Shown in pieces: positions 1-11,287 of a stretch of DNA of 15,712 nucleotides. Source of the stretch: Microcaldota archaeon (GTDB taxonomy: Archaea; Micrarchaeota; Micrarchaeia; Anstonellales; J096). Position 1 is the stretch's first letter. Every line of letters begins with the position of its first letter. A program made the translations under genes and the position numbers. Where the stretch lies: the NCBI GenBank assembly GCA_015520875.1, contig WAPD01000040.1:1-15712 (forward strand), read 5' to 3'. The notes under the pieces are model-generated. The model ran no database searches, was not told where the DNA came from, and saw nothing but the letters and a program-made list of their open reading frames with translations.

Positions 1-954
1 AGACCTATATTTGGCTTCAATTTCCTTTATTTTATTGTCATCCTCTTCAAAGAAATAATAGAGCAACAAATAGGGAATATCTATATCTGGGTTTCCGCCC
101 TTTTTCCTGTGTTCTTCTATTGTAGGTTGGCCTCCTGAAAAAGCGTTCATTATCTTTTTCTTTAAAGATTTTTCATCTTCATCTAACCATATCACTGTTT
201 CTGGCTTTGAGGCACTCATCTTTGTAGAAAATCCCTTTAAAGAAGGAAAGAATTTACTATGAATAGCGGCTATTTTCTCATATCCTAAAGAAGGTGCAAT
301 ATCTCTTTGTATTCTCCAATAAGGGTCTTGGTCTATGCCCGCAGGTATCAATGAAACCTTTTCTTCAAAGAATGTTGGAGCAATTTGAATTGCTGGATAG
401 AAAATCAAACCTATGTTTGTTTCATTTGTAAAACCAAATACTGCCTTTGCTGTGGAAAATGTTATCTTCCTTGCCAATGTTAAAACGCCCTTATACATGT
501 TTTTAATATATTCCGTATCTCGGAAAATGAATGTTTTATCAGGGTTAAAACCTAAAGCGGCTATATCCTTTGCATTATCCAAGCTAAAGTTATCTATTTC
601 GTCCCATGAAAGATCCCTTTTATGAACGTATTTCTCATCATCGCTTAACATAATATAAACATTAACATCAAAGGCATCTTGCAGCCATTTTGCTAAAAAG
701 AAAGGTGGCAAATGACCCAAATGCATTTTTCCGCTAGGGCCCCTGCCTGTATAAACAAAAAAACCTTTTTCCAAGGCCCTTTTCAAATCCCTATGGGAGA
801 AAAAGAATTCCCTTCTTAGGACTGTGGGTAAAGGTTTTTTGGCCCTTTTTTCCAATTCATTTAACAAATCTTGGGTCAAAGGTTGTGTGCCAAACTCGCG
901 TATCAATTTTTCATAGTCTATCTCTCCCGAAACATCCCAAGGTGTAACATTCAT
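1..954 (-). CDS. trpS: Tryptophanyl-tRNA synthetase, archaeal/eukaryotic type, 3' end cut by window edge
   Basis: Class I aminoacyl-tRNA synthetase that charges tRNA-Trp with tryptophan in the cytoplasm. Reading the minus strand from ATG at 954 gives 318 uninterrupted codons to base 1, with no stop, so the C-terminus lies outside the window. Visible are the class I signatures: a HIGH-type motif HLGH at residues 78-81, within GRGPSGKMHLGH, and KMSAS at 245-249. Between them are blocks typical of the archaeal/eukaryotic TrpRS family, such as FYPAIQIAP and PAGIDQDPYWR. The start is the only ATG ahead of the conserved TPWDVSG block and lies about 20 bases from a TATA-like box, which suggests a leaderless mRNA. 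It is divergent from the metallo-beta-lactamase gene. The family assignment is firm. Only the missing C-terminus is uncertain. Confidence 0.95.
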   Translation of the reverse strand, partial: MNVTPWDVSGEIDYEKLIREFGTQPLTQDLLNELEKRAKKPLPTVLRREFFFSHRDLKRALEKGFFVYTGRGPSGKMHLGHLPPFFLAKWLQDAFDVNVYIMLSDDEKYVHKRDLSWDEIDNFSLDNAKDIAALGFNPDKTFIFRDTEYIKNMYKGVLTLARKITFSTAKAVFGFTNETNIGLIFYPAIQIAPTFFEEKVSLIPAGIDQDPYWRIQRDIAPSLGYEKIAAIHSKFFPSLKGFSTKMSASKPETVIWLDEDEKSLKKKIMNAFSGGQPTIEEHRKKGGNPDIDIPYLLLYYFFEEDDNKIKEIEAKYRS

Positions 955-974
955 ATTAGCATGTTCCAAACAGC

Positions 975-987
975 TTATAAAATATTT
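975..987. promoter_or_regulatory. Shared TATA-like box for divergent trpS and MBL genes
   Basis: The 50-bp gap between trpS and the metallo-beta-lactamase gene contains CTTATAAAATATTT. Its core at 975-982 reads TTATAAAA on the plus strand and TTTTATAA on the minus strand, so either strand offers an archaeal TATA-like box. The box ends 22 bases before the plus-strand ATG (1005) and 20 bases before the minus-strand ATG (954). TFB/TBP promoters start roughly 25 bases downstream of the box centre, so both transcripts would begin at or next to the start codon and be leaderless. This is inferred from spacing only. No other TATA-like stretch in the gap fits either gene as well. Confidence 0.6.
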
Positions 988-1004
988 GGGTTACTATTTA
1001 GGAC

Positions 1005-1694
1005 ATGAGAATTTATTTTGTAGGACCTGGTGGTACAAGACATTTAATAGCAAAACAACCTCCTGGCTTTGGAACAGGTGGTTTTTATGTTGAACCCTTC
1101 AATTACTATATTGACCCAGGACCTGCCGCTTTGTATAAGGCTTTAAGAATGGGTATCAACCCAGAGAAAATAAAGGCATTAATTGTTACCCACCATCATT
1201 TAGACCACACGGGAGATATGTTGGCAATGATAGAAGCCATCACAAAAACAGAAAAAAAAGTTCCTTTGATCACAACTTCTTTGGTCTATGAAGAAAGAAT
1301 AGACGATTACCATAAGAATCTTGTAATGTATAGACATTTTAGTGAATGGAGTAGGGCAATTCCAGTAAAGCATGGCACAGAATGTTTCGGAGTTCTTTTA
1401 GAAGAGGAAAAAAGATTGTTATATACCTCGGATACAACTTATGAAAAAGGGATGTTTCCTGATGTGGATGCTGTTATTGGAAATGTTGTTGTGTTTAGGG
1501 ATTCCCAATCTGGGAAACATTTAAGCCTGGACTCTTTCATTAATTTGATCCAGGATACGGGGGCCAAAATAGCTTTTGTTGCCCATTTTTCCCCTCCTTT
1601 ACTCTATAGATTGCAGGAGATTAAAGAAAGAATAGAAAGTGAAACTGATGCAAAGGCCATTATAGCAAGGGAAGGTTTAATCTATGATTTATAA
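1005..1694 (+). CDS. Metallo-beta-lactamase-fold metal-dependent hydrolase
   Basis: A 229-residue single-domain protein of the metallo-beta-lactamase superfamily, probably binding two zinc or similar ions. The HxHxDH motif is H63, H65, D67, H68 (THHHLDH). Further ligand candidates are H123 (VKHG), D143 (TSDT) and H194 (VAHF). The N-terminus gives the usual first strands, ending in IDPGP at 37-41. There is no beta-CASP domain and no RNase Z exosite arm, so neither RNase J/CPSF nor typical RNase Z is supported. The substrate is unknown. The ATG at 1005 has no Shine-Dalgarno but sits at leaderless distance from the TATA-like box at 975-982. Its last 11 bases overlap the pelota start, implying co-transcription and possibly coupled translation. 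A link with mRNA surveillance is only a contextual guess. Confidence 0.85.
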   Translation: MRIYFVGPGGTRHLIAKQPPGFGTGGFYVEPFNYYIDPGPAALYKALRMGINPEKIKALIVTHHHLDHTGDMLAMIEAITKTEKKVPLITTSLVYEERIDDYHKNLVMYRHFSEWSRAIPVKHGTECFGVLLEEEKRLLYTSDTTYEKGMFPDVDAVIGNVVVFRDSQSGKHLSLDSFINLIQDTGAKIAFVAHFSPPLLYRLQEIKERIESETDAKAIIAREGLIYDL

Positions 1695-2649
1695 GAGATT
1701 AAAGGAAAGCACCATTATAGAGCCAGAAGATAGCACCGATATCTGGTATTTATTTAATATTTTGAAACCAGGGGATAAAATAAAGATAAAAACTCATAGG
1801 GTTGTGGAGCAATTTAAGGAGAAAAAGCCTGTTACATTGAAGCTTGAGATAGAAAAAATCAAGTATATGAAGGAATTTAAGGCATTAAGGGTCACAGGGA
1901 AAATCCTTGAGGGACACCCAAGCGAATATGTGCAAATTGGCAGGTATCATAGCATAGATATAAAACCTGGTGTTAGGTTTGAATTGTTTAAAGAATGGGC
2001 CCAATATGAGAAAGAGCTTTTAGAAGAGGCCTCCCAGAAAAGCAAGAAAGTATGGGCAAACGTTGTTCTAATAGATGAGAGAAAAGCAGAGATTTATAGA
2101 ATGTATAGCACAGGGTTTGAATTTGTGAGCGAAGTTAATCTAGGATTCTCGAAAAAAGCCCAATCCAAGGATAAATCTGCTTATCTAAATATCTTGGAAC
2201 GTTTAGAAGCTGATAAAGTTATAGTGGCAGGACCTGGTTTTGAAAAATATGCTTTTGGAGAGTTTTTGAAAAAGGCAGGAAAGCAAGTTTCCATTTATGA
2301 TGTGTCCTATGCGGAAAGCTCTTCTTTAAAGGAATTGTTTAAAGTGGCCCAAAATGAAATCTCCCAAATGAGGCTTGCAGAGGAGGAAAAGCTTGTGGAA
2401 GAGATTATGAAGCGGTTGGGGAAAAATGACCCTCTAATAGCATATGGGGATATTAAGGATTTGGTTGAAGCAGGGGCTGTTGAAAAGGCTATGCTTTTAG
2501 AAGAATCTTTAGAATCTCTGGAAACCCGCGAGTTATTGAAGAAAATTGAAGAATATGGTGGGAAGGTTATTGTGTTTTCCTCAGATTCTCCTTGGGCAGA
2601 TATCATCAGGAATTTTGGAATTGTCGCCTTTCTAAGATACAGGCCTTAA
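1684..2649 (+). CDS. pelA: Pelota (Dom34) mRNA surveillance protein
   Basis: Archaeal Pelota, the eRF1-like factor that enters the empty A site of stalled ribosomes and, with its GTPase partner (aEF1A in archaea) and ABCE1, splits them for no-go and non-stop rescue. At 321 residues it is a little shorter than the usual 340-360. An Sm-like N-terminal domain spans about residues 1-115, with DIWYLFNILKPGD and a THR segment. A central eRF1-2-like domain follows at about 120-225, and an eL30-like C-terminal domain at about 226-321 carries GDIKDLVEAGAVE and ends FGIVAFLRY. The ATG lies inside the upstream hydrolase gene (11-base overlap). It lacks the GGTGA motif seen at other starts here, so its translation may depend on coupling. 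The rpoH start follows 38 bases after its stop. Confidence 0.92.
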   Translation: MIYKRLKESTIIEPEDSTDIWYLFNILKPGDKIKIKTHRVVEQFKEKKPVTLKLEIEKIKYMKEFKALRVTGKILEGHPSEYVQIGRYHSIDIKPGVRFELFKEWAQYEKELLEEASQKSKKVWANVVLIDERKAEIYRMYSTGFEFVSEVNLGFSKKAQSKDKSAYLNILERLEADKVIVAGPGFEKYAFGEFLKKAGKQVSIYDVSYAESSSLKELFKVAQNEISQMRLAEEEKLVEEIMKRLGKNDPLIAYGDIKDLVEAGAVEKAMLLEESLESLETRELLKKIEEYGGKVIVFSSDSPWADIIRNFGIVAFLRYRP

Positions 2650-2650
2650 C

Positions 2651-2660
2651 CTTTAAAACC
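2651..2660 (+). promoter_or_regulatory. Possible TATA box for the RNAP-exosome gene run
   Basis: The short gap between pelota and rpoH (2650-2687) contains CTTTAAAACC. Its TTTAAAA core at 2652-2658 is centred about 33 bases before the rpoH GTG, which would give a transcript with a leader of roughly 7 bases. The match to the archaeal TATA consensus is fair, but no purine-rich BRE precedes it. Read-through from the hydrolase-pelota pair is an equally possible source of transcript. Confidence 0.4.
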
Positions 2661-2687
2661 ATTTTGGTCTAAGTAATTAAGACCCGG

Positions 2688-2936
2688 GTGAAAAACTTGG
2701 ATAAAGAAACCGTAAAAAATTATTTTCTTAATTACAAAACGCGTGTGTTAAGTGATGAGGAGAAAGAAGAGCTTTTCATAAAATACAAGATAAAAAATCC
2801 TTCTCATCAAATGCCTCTAATACCTAAAAACGATCCTCTTGTGTTGGCCTTGGAAGCTAAACCAGGCGATGTTATAGCTATTGAAAGAGATGATTATGGT
2901 ATAAAGTACACCTATTATCGTTATGTTAAAGGGTGA
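2688..2936 (+). CDS. rpoH: DNA-directed RNA polymerase subunit H (Rpo5)
   Basis: Small RNAP subunit equivalent to the C-terminal domain of eukaryotic RPB5, part of the lower jaw that contacts downstream DNA. The 82 residues match the family length and order: a short variable head, then LSDEEKEELFIKY, the QMPLIPKNDP block, KPGDVIAIER and a terminal TYYRYVKG. The start is GTG at 2688. No ATG lies in the right place, and the reading begins ahead of the conserved region without a visible GGTGA motif. It is the first gene of the RNAP cluster, as is standard in archaea. Its TGA stop at 2934-2936 is embedded in the GGTGA motif that serves rpoB, so the two genes are probably translationally coupled. 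Confidence 0.95.
   Translation: MKNLDKETVKNYFLNYKTRVLSDEEKEELFIKYKIKNPSHQMPLIPKNDPLVLALEAKPGDVIAIERDDYGIKYTYYRYVKG
2932..2936 (+). promoter_or_regulatory. GGTGA ribosome binding site deciding the rpoB start
   Basis: GGTGA lies five bases before TTG at 2942 and contains the rpoH TGA stop. The GTG at 2933, which could also be read as a start, falls inside this motif, so the TTG is the better start by the pattern seen at other genes of this run (GGTGA then a start 3-6 bases later). Confidence 0.55.
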
Positions 2937-2941
2937 AAATC

Positions 2942-5900
2942 TTGAAAAAAGAACTTCTTCAACTTTATTTTGAGCATAATTCTTTAGTTAAGCAGCAACT
3001 AGATTCCTATAATCATTTTATTCAAGAAGGGTTGCAAAGGATAATAGATAGAAAGGGAAAAATAGAGCCTCAGAACGCTGACTTTTATTTGAGATTAGGG
3101 AAGATAAGAGTAGAACCTCCTTCCTATTATGAAACCCACGGAGGTGTGACAAAGCTTTATCCTATAGAGGCTCAGATGAGGGATTTAACATATGAGGGGA
3201 AGGTTTATCTTGAGATGACTAGGATTAGGGTTGTTGAATCTGAGGATGGAACAAGGAAAGAAATCCCTGTGGAAACAGATGAAGTCTATATTGGGGATTT
3301 ACCTATTATGGTTAAATCTATAAAATGTAATCTTTATGGGCTTTCTGAGGAGGAGCAAAAGGAAAAGGGTTTTGATCCTCTAGACCCTGGTGGTTATTTC
3401 ATAATAAATGGAACAGAAAGAGTTCTCATTGGAATTGAGGATTTGGTTCCAAATAAGATCTTGGTAACAAGGGATAAGGATAATGTTATTGCTAAGGTAT
3501 TCTCAACCAGAGATATCTTTAGAGCAAAGACTACTGTTACAAGAAATCCAGATGGTATTTTTTATGTTGATTTTCCATCTTCCATTCCTCAAGTTCCGTT
3601 TTTGGTGTTAGTGAAAGCATTGGGTTTAACTGATGAAGAGATCGATCAAGAATTCAGAGAACATAAATATACCTATAATGACTATCTTTTGAACAAAGAA
3701 ATCACCGAAACAAAGTACTTGAAAACAAAAGGGGAAGAACAAGCAGATCCATTAACCTATCTTGCAAAAAGAATGACACCAAATCAACCTCTACAAACCC
3801 AAATAAGCCGTTTCCATTATTTAATTAACAATCATTTATTGCCTCATTTGGGAACTGACGAGAGCTCTTGGAAGGTAAAAGCTAAATATTTGATAACTAT
3901 GGCTAAGAGGGCTACTTTGGTACATTTCAAGAAGATTCCAGAGGACGACAGAGACCATTATGGAAATAAGAGAATTAAATTGGCAGGAGACTTGATGGAA
4001 GAGCTTTGGAGTTATGCGTTCAGATATCTTGTGAAAGATATAGAATACCAAATAGATAAATCTCATTTAAGAAATAGGAAAATTCAAATAAGGACTGTTG
4101 TTAGGTCTGATGTGCTAACAGAAAGAATAAAATATGCTTTATCTACTGGAAACTGGATTGCAGGACAAACGGGTATCTCTCAATTGTTGGATAGGACAAG
4201 TTTTGCTGCTTCTTTAAGCCATAGAAGAAGGATTATTTCTCCATTGACAAAAACACATCCTCACTTTAAAGCCAGAGATCTACATGGAACCCTTTATGGA
4301 AAAATATGTCCTTCTGAAACACCTGAAGGCCAGTCCACATCTCTTGTTAAGAACCTCGCTTTGATGGCTGAGATTACCACAGAGGATGTAAACACAGATG
4401 GGCTGAGAAAAATTTTAGAGGATTTGGGAGTGTCCCATGATAATAAAGGTCCTATTGCTGTTTACATAGACGGAGACTACATCGGAAACTACGAAGATGG
4501 AAATAAATTATTTGAAAAGCTGGTTACATTAAGAAGAGATGGAAAGATACCCCATGTTGTTAACTTCCACTTTAGAGATTACATAAATGAATTTAACATA
4601 AATACAACTAAAGGTAGAATTAGACATCCTTACATTGTTGTTAAAGATGGAAAGCCTTTAATGAATACCAATATCCTAAAGAGGATAAAGGAGAAAAAGA
4701 TAAGATGGGAACATCTGGTAAAAACCGGTATTGTTGAATATCTAGATGCTGAAGAGGAGGAAAACGCTTTGATAGCTAAGTCTCCAGAAGAGGTTACAGA
4801 AAAGCACACCCACTTGGAAATAGAACCCTCCTCCATTTTCGGAGCAGTTGCCGGTTTATTGCCTTATCCTGAATACAACTCAAGCCCTAGGTTAACTATG
4901 GCTAGCTCTATGCTTAAGCAAAGCCTTGGACTTTACGCTTCCAATTATAATTTAAGATTTGATACAAAAGGCTATGTGATGTATTATCCTCAAAAGCCTA
5001 TTGCATCCACAGCTATCTATGATGCTTTAAGGCTTGAAAAGAGGGCAGCAGGACAGAACTTTGTAGTTGCTGTAATGTCCTATAGAGGATGGAACATGGC
5101 AGATGCCGTTGTAGTAAACAAATCAGCAATAGACAGAGGGCTTGGAAGAGCCGTGATGTTCAAAACCTATCAAACAGAAGTAGCCCAATACCCAGGAGGT
5201 TTTAAGGACAAGATAACTGTTCCAACATACAAAGTGATCGGATATAAAGGAGAAGAAGCATATGAGCATTTGGACGAAGATGGTGTTGCAAAGGTAGAGG
5301 CAGAAGTAAAAGAGGGCCATGTTGTTATAGGAAAGATTTCCCCTCCTAGGTTTATGGAGGAATTGGCAATCTTTGGAATAGTGGACGAAAAGATGAGAGA
5401 TACTTCAATAACGTTAAAAGAAGGAGAACATGGAAGGGTTGATAAAGTCATTATTACAGAAACAGATTCTGGAAATAGATTGATTAAAGTTAGGGTAAGG
5501 ATGAACAAGATTCCTGAAATCGGAGATAAGTTCTCTTCAAGACATGGACAGAAAGGAGTTATCGGAATGATCTTGCCACAACAAGATATGCCATTCACAA
5601 AGGATGGAATTGTTCCAGATTTGATTATTAATCCTCACGCAATCCCAAGCAGAATGACTGCAGGTCATCTATTGGAAATGCTTGGTGTAAAATGGGCTTC
5701 TATCACAGGAAATACAGTTGATGCAACTCCATTCTCTGGTGATAAATTAGAGAAGTTTACACAGGAACTTAAAGAATTGGGCTTTGATGAGTGGGGAGAA
5801 GAAGAGATGTACGATGGTATTACAGGACAAAAGATAAAGGCAAAGATATTTGTTGGTGTGATTTATTATGAGAGATTGCACCACTTAGTTTCCAATAAAA

Positions 5901-6260
5901 TCCACTCAAGAACAAGGGGACCTGTGCAATTATTAACAGCACAACCTACAGAGGGTAGAAGCAGAGAAGGAGGTCTAAGATTCGGTGAGATGGAACGTGA
6001 TACTTTGATAGGTCATGGAGCAGTAGCCACCATTAGAGATAGATTATTAGAAAATAGCGATAAAGCAACATTTTACATATGTAGGGACTGTGGAGCCTTT
6101 GGATACTATGATTATATTAAAAACACATTAATATGTCCTGTTTGTAAGAGCACCAACATAGGTGAGGTTGAGATGCCTTATTCATTCAAGTTGCTATTGG
6201 AGGAAATAAAGGCATTGCATATCTATCCTAAGGTTCATATTGGTAAGAAGGGTGATGTGG

Positions 6261-6268
<8 letters not shown>
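2942..6268 (+). CDS. rpoB: DNA-directed RNA polymerase subunit B, unsplit (Rpo2)
   Basis: Second largest catalytic subunit of archaeal RNAP, equivalent to bacterial beta and eukaryotic RPB2. It is a single chain of 1108 residues from the TTG at 2942, or 1111 if GTG 2933 is used; the former fits the GGTGA spacing. The family opening, with LDSYNHFI, is close to the N-terminus. The fork and rifampicin-pocket region carries KICPSETPEGQS. The strongly conserved GDKFSSRHGQKG loop begins near residue 861, followed by DGIVPDLIINPHAIPSRMT. A C-terminal zinc ribbon has cysteines at about 1047, 1050, 1065 and 1068 (CRDC and CPVC). No break occurs where the B'/B'' split is found in halophiles and many methanogens. 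The end overlaps the rpoA1 start by 8 bases. Confidence 0.97.
6251..6255 (+). promoter_or_regulatory. GGTGA ribosome binding site deciding the rpoA1 start
   Basis: GGTGA ends five bases before the ATG at 6261. Earlier in-frame candidates (GTG 6240 and 6252, ATG 6255) lie upstream of or within the motif and would add only residues without family similarity. Confidence 0.55.
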
Positions 6269-9826
<3,558 letters not shown>

Positions 9827-9835
9827 GTGATATGA

Positions 9836-10165
9836 ATGGGAAAGATATTAATAAGAAAAAGAACTAAGAAATCTGGAGAAGATCCAATTGCAGAGAACCT
9901 AAGATTAATTGCAGAAACAGGAAAAATCATAATCGGAGCAAGAGAGGCAGAAAGAGCTTTGATATCTGGAGAAGCAAAAGCACTATATCTTGCAAAAAAC
10001 ACACCTAAGGATACTAAGGAATCTTTAAAGGCATTAGCAGAAAGGTCCAATATTCCTGTAATTGAATATGGGTCATCTGTTGACTTAGGGCAAATTATCG
10101 GAAGACCTCATTTGGTATCAGCGATTGCTATAATAGAATTAGGAGAGGGTCAATTATCAGCATGA
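9836..10165 (+). CDS. rpl30e: Ribosomal protein eL30
   Basis: Large-subunit ribosomal protein of the L7Ae/L30e/S12e/Gadd45 fold, 109 residues. Family landmarks are TGKIIIGAREAERALISGEAKALYLA, then IPVIEYGSSVDLG and RPHLVSAIAI. The N-terminal extension MGKILIRKRTKKSGEDP is basic and somewhat long. ATG 9836 is preceded by GGTGAT at 9826-9831. An overlapping ATG at 9832 is in another frame and hits a stop quickly. eL30 between RNAP A'' and NusA is the standard archaeal order. The stop overlaps the nusA start as ATGA. Confidence 0.95.
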   Translation: MGKILIRKRTKKSGEDPIAENLRLIAETGKIIIGAREAERALISGEAKALYLAKNTPKDTKESLKALAERSNIPVIEYGSSVDLGQIIGRPHLVSAIAIIELGEGQLSA

Positions 10166-10581
10166 GCATAGAAATAGGAGAAAAAGAAATAGAGCTCTCC
10201 AACAAATTCTTTCAGATAACAGAGCAAATGCCCCTCAAGGTCTATGATGAGGGGGATTATCTTTATTTTTTGGTTGAGGATAAGGATAGCGCTTTAAGGA
10301 AATTAAAGCTTTTGGAAACGGCCTTTAAAAAGAAAGTCATTATCTATCAGGATTCTGATGACTTGGACCAATTTATAAAAAACTTTTTTAACAATGTTAA
10401 GATCCACCATTATGAAGTGGAGCAAATAGGAAACGAGAAACATTTATTGTTGTTTGTGGATGGTCGAGATGCTAAAAGGCTTTATGGGAGGGGAAAATCT
10501 CGTTTTAACGTAGCCAAAAAGATTTTAAAGGAAAAATTCAATATGGATTTACATATAAGGAAAGTTCCTTCCTTGGGGTGA
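10162..10581 (+). CDS. nusA: Archaeal NusA-like transcription factor, KH-type, GXXG loops lost
   Basis: A 139-residue protein at the invariant NusA position after eL30. Archaeal NusA consists of two KH domains only, without the bacterial N-terminal RNAP-binding and S1 domains, and is presumed to act in transcription elongation or termination by binding RNA. KH1 spans about residues 25-85 and KH2 about 86-135; the latter is recognisable from FVDGRDAKRLYGRGKSRFNVAKKILKEKF. The RNA-contacting GXXG loop is not intact in either: KH1 has SALRKLKLLE where AIGKKG is expected, and KH2 has GRGK at 109-112. The start ATG 10162 overlaps the eL30 stop. Its TGA stop lies inside the GGTGAT that precedes SBDS. 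The assignment rests on position and KH2 similarity and is fairly confident. Confidence 0.8.
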   Translation: MSIEIGEKEIELSNKFFQITEQMPLKVYDEGDYLYFLVEDKDSALRKLKLLETAFKKKVIIYQDSDDLDQFIKNFFNNVKIHHYEVEQIGNEKHLLLFVDGRDAKRLYGRGKSRFNVAKKILKEKFNMDLHIRKVPSLG

Positions 10582-10582
10582 T
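10577..10582 (+). promoter_or_regulatory. GGTGAT ribosome binding site before a likely ATT start of SBDS
   Basis: GGTGATATTATT at 10577-10588 matches GGTGATATTATG before rpoA2 in all but the last base, so the translation signal is intact while the expected ATG is ATT. The nusA TGA stop (10579-10581) is part of the motif. Confidence 0.6.
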
Positions 10583-10585
10583 ATT

Positions 10586-11287
10586 ATTACCTCCCTAGAT
10601 AAAGCAATAATCGGCAGGATAGAGAAAGGGGGCGAGCGTTTTGAGGTTTATTTAGACCCAGATAAAACCTATGATTATCTAAAGGGATTGAAAAAGGATT
10701 TGAAGAATATTTTAGTGGTTGAGGAGATTTTCAAGGATGCTAGAAAAGGAGAGAGGCAATCTCCATCCAATATAGAAAAAGCATTTGGCACCCAGGATAT
10801 TTATGCTGTTTTAAAGGAAATCCTAGAAAAGGGAGATGTTCAGCTAACAACAGAGCAAAAAAGGAAGATGATGGAGGAAAAGAGAAAAGCCATAATTGCC
10901 TATATCTCACAAAATGCAATAGATGTTAGGACAAATGCCCCGGTCCCTCCTTTGAGAATAGAAAATGCAATGGAGAAGCTTAAAATAAGGGTGGACCCTT
11001 TTAAGCCTGTAGATTCCCAAATACCTGAAATAGTTAAGGTTTTAAAAAGGGAAATACCATTAAAGATAGCAACCGCTCAAATAGCAATTAAAGTTCCTGT
11101 GGAATATTCGGGAAAGGTTCTCGGATATTTGAAGAGCTTCAAGGTAAAAAGAGAGGAATGGGGTTCTTCTGGAGAACTTTACGCTATAATTGAGATACCT
11201 GCCGGTATGCAAGGAGAGGTATTCGGAAAATTGAGCAAATTAACATCTGGAACTGTTGATGTTAAAGTATTGGAGGTGAAAGAATGA
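10586..11287 (+). CDS. sdo1: SBDS/Sdo1 ribosome maturation protein, probable ATT start
   Basis: Archaeal SBDS orthologue. In eukaryotes the family acts with EFL1 to release eIF6 from the 60S subunit; archaeal SBDS binds the large subunit and is usually encoded beside the exosome. From ATT 10586 the product is 233 residues, the usual length, and begins with the family opening (M)TSLDKAIIGRIEKGGERFEV. It continues with VVEEIFKDARKGER, FGTQDI, the KGDVQLTTEQ block, ISQNAIDVRTNAPVPPLRIE, and a C-terminal ferredoxin-like domain. No ATG, GTG or TTG lies in frame between the upstream stop at 10556-10558 and TTG 10688. Starting at that TTG gives 199 residues and deletes a third of the conserved N-terminal domain. 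So either translation starts at ATT, as in a few known genes, or a base is wrong. The stop overlaps rrp4. Confidence 0.88.
   Translation: MTSLDKAIIGRIEKGGERFEVYLDPDKTYDYLKGLKKDLKNILVVEEIFKDARKGERQSPSNIEKAFGTQDIYAVLKEILEKGDVQLTTEQKRKMMEEKRKAIIAYISQNAIDVRTNAPVPPLRIENAMEKLKIRVDPFKPVDSQIPEIVKVLKREIPLKIATAQIAIKVPVEYSGKVLGYLKSFKVKREEWGSSGELYAIIEIPAGMQGEVFGKLSKLTSGTVDVKVLEVKE

Noticed and set aside
413..625. Plus-strand 70-codon open frame
   Set aside because: It lies entirely opposite trpS, whose motifs on the minus strand are unmistakable, and shows no family similarity.
5170..5598. Minus-strand 142-codon open frame
   Set aside because: Antisense to the best conserved part of rpoB (leading into the GDKFSSRHG region); the low-complexity product fits a shadow frame.
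10688..11287. SBDS starting at TTG 10688 (199 residues)
   Set aside because: It would delete about 34 residues that match the conserved SBDS N-terminus, and there is no GGTGA motif before it; the reading from ATT 10586 explains both.
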